A DNA stretch of 64,000 bases, taken from Acidobacteriota bacterium. Its GTDB lineage: Bacteria > Acidobacteriota > Blastocatellia > Pyrinomonadales > Pyrinomonadaceae. Below the pieces are notes generated by a model. The model saw only the letters and a list, made by a program, of their open reading frames with translations. It did not search any database and had not been told where the DNA came from. Of this stretch, positions 34,196 through 42,901 are shown piece after piece. Made by a program: the position numbers and the translations under genes. The stretch covers positions 868,001 through 932,000 of the forward strand of contig QQUY01000001.1 of assembly GCA_003385635.1 (NCBI GenBank), read 5' to 3'. Within the stretch, counting starts at the first letter, position 1. Each line of letters opens with the position of its first letter.

Positions 34196-34801
34196 ATGAA
34201 GAAGTACCGGGCAGCCGCTGGCGCAGTTTTGCTCTTGCTAATTTTCAGCGGCATCGCGAACGCGCAACAGGATATTTCCGACTCCAAGCGAAAGCTCATC
34301 AATGACTTCCTCGAAGCAACCGACATAAGAAACCAGATCGAGGGGATCACCGATTCGATGCTTCGCTCCATGGAGATCACGTATCCGCTAATGGTTCAGG
34401 ACTCGCTGGAAGGCAGTGACCTGACAGAAGCCGAAAAGAACATGATGTCCTCTTTGATCGAAGAGAGTTATGTTGCGTTCAGCGAGAGGTTCAGGGAGCG
34501 GCTTCCGGGATCGGTCGATTTTGGCAAGTACATCGATGACGTAATTGTTCCTCTTTACGACCGGCATTTCACGGAAAACGAGATCAGGGAACTTGTAGAT
34601 TTTTACAGGACGCCGACCGGGAAGAAGCTCATCCGGATCACCCCTCAATTGACCGACGAATCGCTGGAAATTGCGAGGGAATACCTGACCCCGAAGCTTA
34701 TGAAACTGGCCAAAGAGGTCCTGGAAGAGACTTTCCCGAAATTTGAAGACGGAACGAAGAACGGACCGCCGCCTCCGCCTGCACCAAAGAAAGACGGTTA
34801 G
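34196..34801 (+). CDS. Secreted DUF2059-domain protein
   Basis: The 201-residue protein has a signal peptide (KYRAAAGAVLLLLIFSGIANA) and a helical DUF2059 region whose signature is FTENEIRELVDFYRTPTGKKL near residues 120-145. The tail is Pro-rich (GPPPPPAPKK). Its ATG directly follows the stop of the first vertex gene, and its own stop directly precedes the next, so it is translated with the shell genes. A periplasmic protein inside a cytoplasmic organelle operon is unexpected. Confidence 0.85.
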   Translation: MKKYRAAAGAVLLLLIFSGIANAQQDISDSKRKLINDFLEATDIRNQIEGITDSMLRSMEITYPLMVQDSLEGSDLTEAEKNMMSSLIEESYVAFSERFRERLPGSVDFGKYIDDVIVPLYDRHFTENEIRELVDFYRTPTGKKLIRITPQLTDESLEIAREYLTPKLMKLAKEVLEETFPKFEDGTKNGPPPPPAPKKDG

Positions 34802-35083
34802 ATGCAGCTCGCCAGAGTAATCGGAAACGTCGTCTGCACGGTCAAGAACGAATCACTTCGCGGCCGGAAGATACTCATCGTTCAGAACCTTTCTGAGGAC
34901 CTTGAACCGGTTGGAAGTCCTCTCGTGGCGCTCGATGCAATAGGCGCGGGCGTCGGAGAGTTGGTTTTCTGGTGCCGCGGCAAAGAAGCCGCGTTTCCTT
35001 TCAAGCGAGACGCCACACCGACAGACTGCACGATCGTCGGAATCGTCGATTCCGATTCTCACATTTACAAAAAAGAGCGATGA
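34802..35083 (+). CDS. BMC pentameric shell protein, EutN/CcmL family, copy 2
   Basis: The 93-residue protein has QLARVIGNVVCTVKNESLRG, PLVALDAIGAG and CTIVGIVDS. Its stop overlaps the start of copy 3 (ATGA), so the two are coupled in translation. Confidence 0.95.
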   Translation: MQLARVIGNVVCTVKNESLRGRKILIVQNLSEDLEPVGSPLVALDAIGAGVGELVFWCRGKEAAFPFKRDATPTDCTIVGIVDSDSHIYKKER

Positions 35084-35376
35084 TCATTGCCCGTGTTATC
35101 GGCAACGTCGTTGCCACTCAAAAGAACCAGCGTTACGAGGGGAGCAGGATAATGCTCTGTCGACAGTTGACACCGGAGGGCAAGGATACCGATTTCACGC
35201 TGCTCGCCCTAGACGGTGTGGACGCTGGAGAGGGTGATACTGTGCTGATCGCACGGGAAGGATTTTCTGCCTCGACCGTTGCGACCGGAAGGCCGGGCGC
35301 GGCGATAGATTCGGCGATCGTCGGAGTAATAGACTATGTTGATCTTCTGCCCGAAGATACGGCGAAGAAGAAGTAG
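35080..35376 (+). CDS. BMC pentameric shell protein, EutN/CcmL family, copy 3
   Basis: The 98-residue protein has IIARVIGNVVATQKNQRYEG, TLLALDGVDAGEGD and SAIVGVIDYVD. The start is the ATG at 35080, overlapping the preceding stop; longer upstream frames run inside copy 2 and are not real. Three divergent vertex paralogues in one locus suggest hetero-pentamers or assigned roles at different vertices. Confidence 0.95.
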   Translation: MIIARVIGNVVATQKNQRYEGSRIMLCRQLTPEGKDTDFTLLALDGVDAGEGDTVLIAREGFSASTVATGRPGAAIDSAIVGVIDYVDLLPEDTAKKK

Positions 35377-35383
35377 TTAGAAG

Positions 35384-35701
35384 ATGCGCGACGAACAGAA
35401 ACAGGCTTTGGCAGAAAGGATCGCTTCCGCGCTCCACAACGATCCGTCAGCGGACGGTAACGAACAGGTCTGGAAGGCTATCGAAGATCTGGGAAACCGG
35501 CTTGAGGCAATAGAAAAGTCTCTTTCATCATCGGGCACTTCGGTTGGTTCTTCACGAGTTGTCACCCGGCATCCAAGCCTTGATAAATATGCCGTTCTCG
35601 AAGCGTCGGAATCGAACGGAGACAAGGAGAAGCACTGCACATTCGAGCCCCACGGCCGCGTCTGCGATCATTGTTCAATGTGCAATTCGCGAGGCTTCTA
35701 A
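35384..35701 (+). CDS. BMC-locus protein with EP-like helix and Cys motif
   Basis: The 105-residue protein has an N-terminal amphipathic helix (EQKQALAERIASALHN) resembling an encapsulation peptide. A flexible Ser-rich linker follows, then a Cys-rich C-terminus, CTFEPHGRVCDHCSMCNSRGF, possibly a metal site. It is 7 bp from the last vertex gene. No homologous function recognised; cargo adaptor or small redox/metal cargo are options. Confidence 0.7.
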   Translation: MRDEQKQALAERIASALHNDPSADGNEQVWKAIEDLGNRLEAIEKSLSSSGTSVGSSRVVTRHPSLDKYAVLEASESNGDKEKHCTFEPHGRVCDHCSMCNSRGF

Positions 35702-35709
35702 GAACTCTC

Positions 35710-35774
35710 ACCACGGAGAACACAGAGGGCACGGAGTCAAAAACGAACTCCGTGCCCTCTGTGTTCTCCGTGGT
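35710..35774. terminator. Perfect 28-bp inverted repeat, bidirectional terminator
   Basis: The arms 35710-35737 and 35747-35774 are exact complements with a 9-nt loop. It separates the convergent BMC and lemA units. Similar GGAGAACACAGAGGGCACGG repeats are widespread in unrelated genomes. Confidence 0.7.
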
Positions 35775-35785
35775 AACCCAGCAAC

Positions 35786-36385
35786 CTACGAATCGCTCTT
35801 CATATCGTTCGCATCCATTCTTGGCACCTCATTCGCACCCTCGTCCGCCTCAAAGAAGGGTTCCTCGGCAAAGCCCACGATCGACGCCGTAATGACCGCA
35901 GGGAATTGGTTTCGGGTCGTGTTGTAATCTGTAACGGCCTGGTTGTAATCCCGCCGGGCAACATCCAGGCGGTTCTCGGTACCTTCGACCTGGTCCTGCA
36001 CCTTCAGAAACGCCTCGTTCGATCTCAAGGTGGGATAATTCTCGAAGACGACCAGAAGACGGCTGAGGGCTGAGTTGGCCTGAATTATCTCCTGCTTTTG
36101 CTCAGGCGACCTTGCGCCTCCATCTCCTGCCGGGGGCTGATTCTGAAGACCTGCAAGTTTCGCCCTTGCGTCCGAGATCTTGCCGAACACCTCCTGCTCA
36201 TTGAAGCCGGCAGCCTTCGCTGCCTCGAACAGGTTTGGTAAAAGATCGGCGCGCCGCTGCATAGCACTCTCGACGTCCGCCCACTTGCCTTTCACGTTCT
36301 GATGTTTGGCCGTGAGTTCGTTATAGCTGCAGCCCGAAAAAGTGACGGCCGCAAACACGATAAGAAGTAAAGTAACTCTCTTCAT
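35786..36385 (-). CDS. lemA: LemA family protein
   Basis: The protein has about 199 residues from the ATG at 36385, with GGGAG 8-9 bp upstream. A lipoprotein-like signal (LLLIVFAAVTFSGC) is followed by the LemA domain: NELTAKHQNVKGKWADVESAMQRRADLLPNLFEAAK, and later LDVARRDYNQAVTDYN. LemA proteins form helical bundles at the cell envelope. It is encoded with a TPM-domain protein, as in many bacteria. Confidence 0.92.
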   Translation of the reverse strand: MKRVTLLLIVFAAVTFSGCSYNELTAKHQNVKGKWADVESAMQRRADLLPNLFEAAKAAGFNEQEVFGKISDARAKLAGLQNQPPAGDGGARSPEQKQEIIQANSALSRLLVVFENYPTLRSNEAFLKVQDQVEGTENRLDVARRDYNQAVTDYNTTRNQFPAVITASIVGFAEEPFFEADEGANEVPRMDANDMKSDS

Positions 36386-36415
36386 TGTCAGATCTCCCAT
36401 ACGCCCTTCGGCGGT

Positions 36416-37129
36416 CTATTCCAGGACGTCAACGGCATTGATCACCGACTCAATGTCCTTCAGATAATCGGCGAACAACTCGTTCGCCTCTGTCACTTCC
36501 ATCTTTTCCTTTGCCTCATTCTCACGAATGGCAAGTACTTTTTCAAACGATGCGCCTTCGATCCCGGCGTGTTTCGCGGTTTCGCGGAGGATGTCCCTCT
36601 TCTTTAGCGGCGGCTCTATACCCCTGAGCAAAAAGATCGCACGGAAATCCGAGGCGAAGTTTGAGATGCTCTTGCCCATCAGGTCCGCCAGCCGCTCTCC
36701 TGAGGTCGAGACCTCGATATAAATCCTTCGAAGCCGCAGCAGGTGGCTCCTGAGCTCGTATTCAAGCTGATGTCGCAGATTCGTATCGGAAATCTCGACG
36801 TGGGAAAGAACGTCCTCTCCGAAAAGCACCTTCCGCCCGCGTTCCATAAAGTGAAACTCGATCGGAAATACGTCGCCGGCGTCAAGCAGTTCCGAAACCG
36901 TGAAGTACATCGGAACAGGATGCCCCAGCTTCACCCATTCGCGTATCGCGCTATGGGCATTTCTCAGATCCTCGGGAGAGATCTTCTCAAGAGCGACAAG
37001 AAGGTTGTAGTCGGATTCGAACGGGACGAACTCTCCGGTGGCTGCAGAGCCATACAGCACCACTGACTTTAGATTCTCGCCGTGTGTCTGAACAAGGTCT
37101 TCTATGAAATCTTCAAAATAATGCTGCAT
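36416..37129 (-). CDS. Nucleotidyltransferase-fold protein
   Basis: The 237-residue protein starts with a Pol-beta-type motif VVLYGSAATGEFVPFESDYNLLV. The usual GS-x-DxD ending is SDxN, so one metal ligand is replaced. The C-terminal part (about 110-235) is helical, like HEPN or KNTase-C domains. It lies between the lemA and TPM genes. It may be a nucleotidyltransferase with altered metal binding or an inactive one. Confidence 0.7.
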   Translation of the reverse strand: MQHYFEDFIEDLVQTHGENLKSVVLYGSAATGEFVPFESDYNLLVALEKISPEDLRNAHSAIREWVKLGHPVPMYFTVSELLDAGDVFPIEFHFMERGRKVLFGEDVLSHVEISDTNLRHQLEYELRSHLLRLRRIYIEVSTSGERLADLMGKSISNFASDFRAIFLLRGIEPPLKKRDILRETAKHAGIEGASFEKVLAIRENEAKEKMEVTEANELFADYLKDIESVINAVDVLE

Positions 37130-37156
37130 AATTACGAGTTCCTTCCGCCGGCTCGA

Positions 37157-38050
37157 TTACCAGCCGCCGCCGGCTCCTCCTCCGCCAAAGCTTCCACCGC
37201 CGCCGAAGCCTCCCCAGCCGCCGCCTCCACTCCAGTCGGAAGAACCTCCTGAGCTCCAACCGGATGAAGATCCGCCGGAACTACCGCTGTTAAGCAAGCC
37301 TGCCAGGATCAATGCGAGGACATCCCCGCCATCAATCCCGCCGCCACCTCCGCCTCCACGGCCGCCACCGCCCCCTCTATTGTTCGCATAGGCGATAGCT
37401 ATAAGAAAGAGCACGATCGCCAGGCAGCAGATAAACCTCGCGAATCCACTTGAGAGGAAGTTGTAGTCCCTCTCGTAGACCCGTTCAGGAGTAGACGCTG
37501 TGACCGGCAAGCCGCTTTGAGCCGCCTTTACGGTCTCGATGTATGCATCGATCGTGTCCTCGATGCCCTTTCCGTAATCCCCTGCGCGAAAAGCGGGCAC
37601 GAGCAATTGCCTCTGAAGCGAGCCTACCAATCCGTCAGGTAGCTCATCGCCAAGATCGTTGCTGACTTGCGTAAAGTACTTGCGGTCTTCGATCGCGACC
37701 AGCAGCAGCAAGCCCGGGTTGTCGTCTTCCGTCGAACCTATCCCCCAACCCCTCGCGACTGCAAGGGAATAGTCAAAGATATCCCGCCCGCCGGTGGTCC
37801 TGATCACGGCAACGCCCATCTCGACCCTGGGATCAGAAGATTCGCTAAAATCGATGATCTTCTGGGCGATCCGGGTCCGCGTCGTCTCATCCATAACACC
37901 GGCATAATCCATTACAGGACTTTCCGGCTTGTCCAGAGGCGAAACGTTTATGGAAAAGGGCTGATCCTGCGGGAACGAGACGCCCGCCAGGACGAAGAAC
38001 AGCAAAGCGATGAGCCCGGCTGAGAGAAAAAGGGGATGGGTTTTCCGCAC
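37157..38050 (-). CDS. TPM-domain membrane protein (YgcG/Psb32-like)
   Basis: The 297-residue protein has a signal peptide (PLFLSAGLIALLFFVLAGVSF) and a TPM domain at about 40-185 (VMDYAGVMDETTRTRIAQKI; DNPGLLLLVAIEDRKYFTQV). One membrane helix lies at about 208-228. The Gly/Ser/Trp-rich tail is typical of the family. The domain was described as an acid phosphatase fold, but its bacterial role is unclear. It is usually paired with LemA, as here. Confidence 0.87.
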   Translation of the reverse strand: MRKTHPLFLSAGLIALLFFVLAGVSFPQDQPFSINVSPLDKPESPVMDYAGVMDETTRTRIAQKIIDFSESSDPRVEMGVAVIRTTGGRDIFDYSLAVARGWGIGSTEDDNPGLLLLVAIEDRKYFTQVSNDLGDELPDGLVGSLQRQLLVPAFRAGDYGKGIEDTIDAYIETVKAAQSGLPVTASTPERVYERDYNFLSSGFARFICCLAIVLFLIAIAYANNRGGGGGRGGGGGGGIDGGDVLALILAGLLNSGSSGGSSSGWSSGGSSDWSGGGGWGGFGGGGSFGGGGAGGGW

Positions 38051-38101
38051 GACTCTATTGTGCCAAACGAACCGTCCGCGCCAAAGTCTATACAGGCGCG
38101 G

Positions 38102-38899
38102 TCAACCGCCGACGGCCTCGTGCAGTAGAAAGTGGAGTGCGAAGAAAAGGGCCACACCGGCAAACACCGAGAGAGAAACAAGGGGGTTCTTACCGCCGTG
38201 GTGATTGACCTCCGGGATCAAGTCGGAAGCCGCAACGTAAAGAGTTACCCCGCCGGCGATGGGCAAAGCATAGACGACAGCGGAATCAAGATTGGAGCCG
38301 ATGAGATAGAAGCCAAGCACGCCCGCCAGCGTGGTCGCACCCACTAGCGCCGTAGACATCGTCACCTCTCGAATGCCTTTGCCGGCAGCTAGTACCATCG
38401 ATCCGATCGTAAAGCCTTCGGGGAACTTGTGAAGAAACACAGCTATGAACATCAGCACTCCAAGCCGGAAATCCACCTGCGAAGCGGCCGATATCGAGAC
38501 GCCGTCAAAAAACGCGTGGATCAGGAGCCCTCCGATCGCTGTGTAAGCAGAGGAGGCAGGAAGCAGGTGGTCTGCGTGAACCTCTTCACCCAGATGGAAA
38601 TGCGGTGCGATCGTGTGCTCAAAGAACTGGGTAAGGAGATACCCGCCAAGAAAAAGTATGAGTGGCGCGTAGAGCGGCGCTTGGTTAACGTACGTTCCCT
38701 GCCAGAGTTCGATCGTCTTTGGCAGAACCTCGACGAAAGTGACGGCAAGCATAAAGCCGGCGCCGAGGGCGAGAAGGTACTTCAGAAGGCTCTTGTATTT
38801 CCGGTGTATGCCGGTAGGGAACAGTATGAGGCCGCCGATGACGTTCGCAAGCGCGACGGCGATCCCGAACAAAACAAGTTGATACAGAGGAATCTCCAT
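38102..38899 (-). CDS. ZIP-family metal transporter
   Basis: The 265-residue membrane protein has eight predicted helices. ZIP metal-binding motifs are visible: HAFFDGVSI in helix IV and HKFPEGFTI in helix V. It imports divalent metals such as zinc, iron or manganese. It is separate from the preceding TPM unit by 51 bp on the same strand. Confidence 0.92.
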   Translation of the reverse strand: MEIPLYQLVLFGIAVALANVIGGLILFPTGIHRKYKSLLKYLLALGAGFMLAVTFVEVLPKTIELWQGTYVNQAPLYAPLILFLGGYLLTQFFEHTIAPHFHLGEEVHADHLLPASSAYTAIGGLLIHAFFDGVSISAASQVDFRLGVLMFIAVFLHKFPEGFTIGSMVLAAGKGIREVTMSTALVGATTLAGVLGFYLIGSNLDSAVVYALPIAGGVTLYVAASDLIPEVNHHGGKNPLVSLSVFAGVALFFALHFLLHEAVGG

Positions 38900-39318
38900 A
38901 TTTCGTATGCCGGGCCGAAAACGTCTCCGGAGCGAAGCACATTATACATTGATGTCCGAATAGTTAAATCCCGCAGGAAAACCGTAGATGTTGGCAAATT
39001 TTAAGCAGTTGATTAAAAACTGGGCTGATTTATCTTGACATTGCTTAACCTTGAAGCGTAAAATTCTCCCGTAATTCGTTGGAAGCAGTCTAAAAAGACG
39101 ATTTTTGACTGAGGTTAACCACTCCGACAATGTGTTTAAGACAAGAGGCGTTTTAAGCACTTCCCCAATTCAAATTGATAGCGGAAAAGGTCCGGTTGCC
39201 GGAAAAGAGGACTGGCGGCAACGAGAATCGCTTTCTCATACCAAACAGCTCTGAATCTGGTATCCCGCCGGGCACTTGTCCAAATATCGATACTTATCGA
39301 GCAGTCAGACTTTGTTCT
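38900..39318. other. Upstream region of the division/cell-wall cluster
   Basis: It contains the promoter at 39035-39064 and a leader of 100-250 nt, depending on the rsmH start. No mraZ gene or mraZ operator repeats are seen. Confidence 0.5.
39035..39064 (+). promoter_or_regulatory. Promoter of the dcw cluster
   Basis: Perfect TTGACA (39035-39040) and TAAAAT (39059-39064) are 18 bp apart. This is the strongest promoter match upstream of rsmH. Confidence 0.7.
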
Positions 39319-40293
39319 TTGAAGGAAAAGGCAGACAAAGCTGAGACCCTCCACAAGCCGGTTTTGCCCGGTGAGATCGTCGCGCTGATGAAACCCGTTT
39401 CCCGACTGGTCCTCATCGACGCGACTCTTGGGCTCGGCGGTCATTCCGAAGCCCTTCTTGGCAGTTTCGAAGACCTTTCGATCGTCGGCATCGACCGCGA
39501 TCCCGAGGCGATCGGACTTGCGGAAGAAAGGCTCGCACGGTTCGGCAGCCGCTTCAAGGCGGTACATTCGAACTTCTCGGAGATCGAATCGGTCGTAAGG
39601 GAAATGGGCTTCAGGTCGGTTGACGGCATTGTTGCGGATCTTGGAGTCTCGTCCCTTCAACTCGACAGCGAGGATCGTGGATTCAGTTTCCGGTTTGACG
39701 CCCCTCTCGATATGAGAATGAACCGCGACTCTGGAGAAAAGACCGCCGCGGAGCTTCTCGAAGGGCTTTCCGAAGAAGAGATCGCAGATGTGATCTACAA
39801 ATTCGGAGAGGAGAGGCGCTCGAGGCGGATCGCCAGATGGATCGTCAATAGGCGGGACGAAGGCAACCCCGTAAGGACGACAACCGAACTTGCAGATCTC
39901 GTCGCCAGAGCCGTCGGACGAAAACGGAATGACAAGATCCATCCCGCAACCCGGACTTTTCAGGCGCTCAGGATCGCCGTGAACCGTGAGATAGAGGTCC
40001 TTGAAGAATTTGTTGCGGATTCGATCGACCTTTTGTCTGCCGGCGGCAGATTGGCGGTTATCACTTTCCACTCGCTTGAGGACAGAGTGATAAAGCGCTC
40101 GATGCAAAAAGCCTCAGGCCGATGTTTTTGTCCGCCGAAGTTCCCGAAATGCGTTTGCGGTATGACCGATGATGTCGAGATCCTGACGCGCAAACCGATA
40201 GTACCCTCGGAAGAGGAAGTATCTGAAAATCCCCGTGCAAGGAGCGCAAAGCTCCGTGCATGTCAGAAGAAACAAGCAGTTAAGCCCCGGTAA
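39319..40293 (+). CDS. rsmH: 16S rRNA C1402 N4-methyltransferase
   Basis: The protein is an RsmH (MraW): LHKPVLPGEIV, DATLGLGGHSEALL (SAM motif), VDGIVADLGVSSLQLD and FHSLEDRVIK. A TTG at 39319 gives an N-terminus that fits the family; a TTG at 39175 would add 48 untypical residues. Neither has a clear Shine-Dalgarno. It methylates 16S rRNA in the decoding centre. First gene of the cluster; ftsL follows after 8 bp. Confidence 0.95.
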   Translation: MKEKADKAETLHKPVLPGEIVALMKPVSRLVLIDATLGLGGHSEALLGSFEDLSIVGIDRDPEAIGLAEERLARFGSRFKAVHSNFSEIESVVREMGFRSVDGIVADLGVSSLQLDSEDRGFSFRFDAPLDMRMNRDSGEKTAAELLEGLSEEEIADVIYKFGEERRSRRIARWIVNRRDEGNPVRTTTELADLVARAVGRKRNDKIHPATRTFQALRIAVNREIEVLEEFVADSIDLLSAGGRLAVITFHSLEDRVIKRSMQKASGRCFCPPKFPKCVCGMTDDVEILTRKPIVPSEEEVSENPRARSAKLRACQKKQAVKPR

Positions 40294-40301
40294 AACTTGA
40301 A

Positions 40302-40901
40302 ATGAAAAAGAAAAAATTCCAGAGCGCTCCGCGTTCCCGCGCGGCACGCAAGAAAGAGCCCCTCCCCTGGAAATACTGCCTGGCGACCATCTTTTTCGGC
40401 GCCCTCGTAGCAACAGGATTCTTCTTCGCAGCCCAGCAGCACTTCTACACGATGCAGTACGGCATGGAGAACAATTCGCTGCGCGGACAGATCGATGAAC
40501 TCCGCTCAAAGAACCGGAGGCTTCAGCTTCAGAAAGAGGTCGCGCTTTCGCCTTATCAGATAAAGCGTGAGGCGGAAAAGCTGGGTCTGACGGCGACTAC
40601 AGTTCGAAATCTGGCGCCGTTCGGCGAGAGGCCCGAACCGCTTCTTGCTTCAACCGCCCCTGCTGAGGACGCGGCGTCGGTCGCAACCTCCCCGGTAAGG
40701 ACATTTCTTGACAAGCCTTCAGAACAGAAGCCGCGCGGGCCTGCAGGCGAGACGAAAAAGCCGAAAGTGATGAAGATCGTCAAGTCGGCGCCGGCGGCGA
40801 AAGCCGAAAAAAAGAAACCGGTTGAAAAGCCAGTCACGAAGAAAGCCGAAACCTCGGCAACCACACGCAGCCGCGTGATCGACGACTCAGTAGAAAGATA
40901 A
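40302..40901 (+). CDS. ftsL: FtsL-like division protein with long C-terminal tail
   Basis: The 199-residue protein has a basic cytoplasmic N-terminus, one membrane helix (about 26-46) and a leucine-zipper coiled coil (SLRGQIDELRSKNRRLQLQ) in the FtsL position. It then has a Lys/Pro/Ala-rich extracytoplasmic tail of about 90 residues, unusual for FtsL, which normally ends after about 110-120. It is assigned by topology and position between rsmH and ftsI. Confidence 0.82.
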   Translation: MKKKKFQSAPRSRAARKKEPLPWKYCLATIFFGALVATGFFFAAQQHFYTMQYGMENNSLRGQIDELRSKNRRLQLQKEVALSPYQIKREAEKLGLTATTVRNLAPFGERPEPLLASTAPAEDAASVATSPVRTFLDKPSEQKPRGPAGETKKPKVMKIVKSAPAAKAEKKKPVEKPVTKKAETSATTRSRVIDDSVER

Positions 40902-40906
40902 AACCG

Positions 40907-42901
40907 ATGCCGAAACCGCGCAGCCGCAAGCGAACCGAAAAAAGCCCGATGAGATCCGTTTTCGTACGGTATATGTTCATCGTGGCTTTTTTGATCATAT
41001 GGATCGGGATCATCGGAGCCCGTCTTGTTCACCTTCAGATCACTCAGCACGACTGGCTGAAGTCTCAGGCTGAATCGACCCGCGGCTATGAGCACAAAAG
41101 CAAGATGCTCCGCGGCACGATCTACGAACGGGACGGCGGAGTGCTCGCCATGAGCATTCAGGCGAGATCGCTCTTCGCCGACCCAAAGTTCATTGAGGAC
41201 GAAAAGTCGGTATCGGAGAAACTCGCGAAAGTGCTGGACCTTGACCGCAAGGCGCTGGCTGCTGATCTGAAGGAAGGCAGGGAAAACGGCCGCAGATTCA
41301 TATGGATCGCGCGCAAGGTCTCCGACGAGGTGTTTCGCGCTGTAAACAAAGCTTTCTCGGACTCCGGTGATGAAGCCGCAACAACCGTCGGCCATCCGGG
41401 GCTTGGGTGGAGAAAAGAGCAAAGGCGGGAATATCCGCACAACGAACTCGCTGCGCATGTGATCGGGTTCAGCAACTCGAATGACGAAGGTCAGTCCGGA
41501 GTGGAGCGTTCGCAGGAGGATGTGCTGAAGGGAGAAACTGTCAGTAAGTGGAGAGAACGGGACAGGCTCGGGCGCGTGTATATCGAGACCGGCACGGAGC
41601 GTGAACCTCCGAAGGACATCGTCCTCACGATCGACAGCACGATCCAGTTTGACACCGAGATGGCACTTGCAAAGGGTGTAAAAGACGCCAACGCGATCGC
41701 CGGTAAGGCAGTCGTGCTTGATCCCAAGACCGGCGAGATCCTCGCTATGGCGAACTATCCTACTTTTGATCCGAACAGATACTCCGAATCAGATCCGGAG
41801 ACCCGGCGAAACCGTGTGATCGAAGACAACTTCTCACCGGGATCTGTGATGAAGATGGTCACTTACGGTGCGGCGCTCGAGGAACGGAAGATCTCGCCAG
41901 AAGCGTTTGTAAATTGTGGTAACGGTAGGCTTACGGTCGGCGGTTATACGTTCAGCGACTCGCACGCGATCGGATCTGTGAGTTACACGGAGGCCTTTGC
42001 GCAGTCTAGCAACGTGGGTGCTATAAGGACCGGTCAGTCGGTTGGGCAGGACACCTTCTATAAATATGTAACAGAATTCGGATTCGGATCGAGGACCGGC
42101 GTAGAGCTTCCGGCGGAAACCGAGGGTCAATTGAGCCACCCGGACGCCTGGGGAGGCATGTCACTCGCTTCGATGTCGATCGGCTACGAAATCGGTGTTA
42201 CGTCGTTGCAAACGGCGGTGGCATTTGCGACCATTGCCAACGACGGTGTGAAAGTCCAGCCGCACGTACTCAAAGAAATTCGACAATCTGACGGAAGTAC
42301 GGTTTCAACGGTCAAGCCAAAGGCCGAACGTGTTGTAAGCATTGAGACCGCGCGGAATCTTCGTAAAATGCTGCGTGAAGTGGTATTGAACGGGACCGCG
42401 AAACAAGCCCAGCTTCAAGGTTACTCATCGGCCGGAAAAACCGGTACTGCCTGGAAGTACGATCCTCAGTTGCGAAGAGTTAATCGCGCAAAATACATTT
42501 CGTCGTTCGTGGGTTTTGCTCCCGCGGATGATCCCCGCGTCGCTATCGCCATTACGATTGACGAGCCGAGGGGAGGCTTGCGTTATGGCGGTCAGGTCGC
42601 GGCCCCGGTCTTCAGGCAGATTGCGGAAAAGGTCCTGCCGCGATGGGGCGTTCCTCCGGACGGTTCGATCCCCGAGGACATCCCGTTGTTTGACGATCCC
42701 GCGGAAGAGCCGATGCTGGCGGTCGAAGAGTCCGAAGAAGACGCCGCCGATCCCGCAGAGGCTGAGACACGGAAAGAAACAAGTGTGCCTGAACCACGAA
42801 AAAAGGAAGCTGAAGCGCTGAAAAAAGAAGATCTGGATCCCGAGAATGTCGCAGGCGACCGGCCCAAGGCGATCAGGCCGGCCGAGAAGAAGAAAACTTG
42901 A
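40907..42901 (+). CDS. ftsI: Septal peptidoglycan transpeptidase (PBP3/FtsI)
   Basis: The 664-residue class B penicillin-binding protein has an N-terminal anchor (VRYMFIVAFLIIWIGIIGARLV) and pedestal domain. The transpeptidase motifs are SVMK (active Ser), SSN and KTGT. It ends in an acidic/Lys-rich tail of about 55 residues instead of PASTA domains. It crosslinks septal peptidoglycan with FtsW. It overlaps murF by 4 bp. Confidence 0.95.
   Translation: MPKPRSRKRTEKSPMRSVFVRYMFIVAFLIIWIGIIGARLVHLQITQHDWLKSQAESTRGYEHKSKMLRGTIYERDGGVLAMSIQARSLFADPKFIEDEKSVSEKLAKVLDLDRKALAADLKEGRENGRRFIWIARKVSDEVFRAVNKAFSDSGDEAATTVGHPGLGWRKEQRREYPHNELAAHVIGFSNSNDEGQSGVERSQEDVLKGETVSKWRERDRLGRVYIETGTEREPPKDIVLTIDSTIQFDTEMALAKGVKDANAIAGKAVVLDPKTGEILAMANYPTFDPNRYSESDPETRRNRVIEDNFSPGSVMKMVTYGAALEERKISPEAFVNCGNGRLTVGGYTFSDSHAIGSVSYTEAFAQSSNVGAIRTGQSVGQDTFYKYVTEFGFGSRTGVELPAETEGQLSHPDAWGGMSLASMSIGYEIGVTSLQTAVAFATIANDGVKVQPHVLKEIRQSDGSTVSTVKPKAERVVSIETARNLRKMLREVVLNGTAKQAQLQGYSSAGKTGTAWKYDPQLRRVNRAKYISSFVGFAPADDPRVAIAITIDEPRGGLRYGGQVAAPVFRQIAEKVLPRWGVPPDGSIPEDIPLFDDPAEEPMLAVEESEEDAADPAEAETRKETSVPEPRKKEAEALKKEDLDPENVAGDRPKAIRPAEKKKT

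Noticed and set aside
39175..39318. N-terminal extension of rsmH
   Set aside because: The 48 extra residues do not match the RsmH family, whose N-terminus starts just before the HKPVL motif; kept only as an alternative start.
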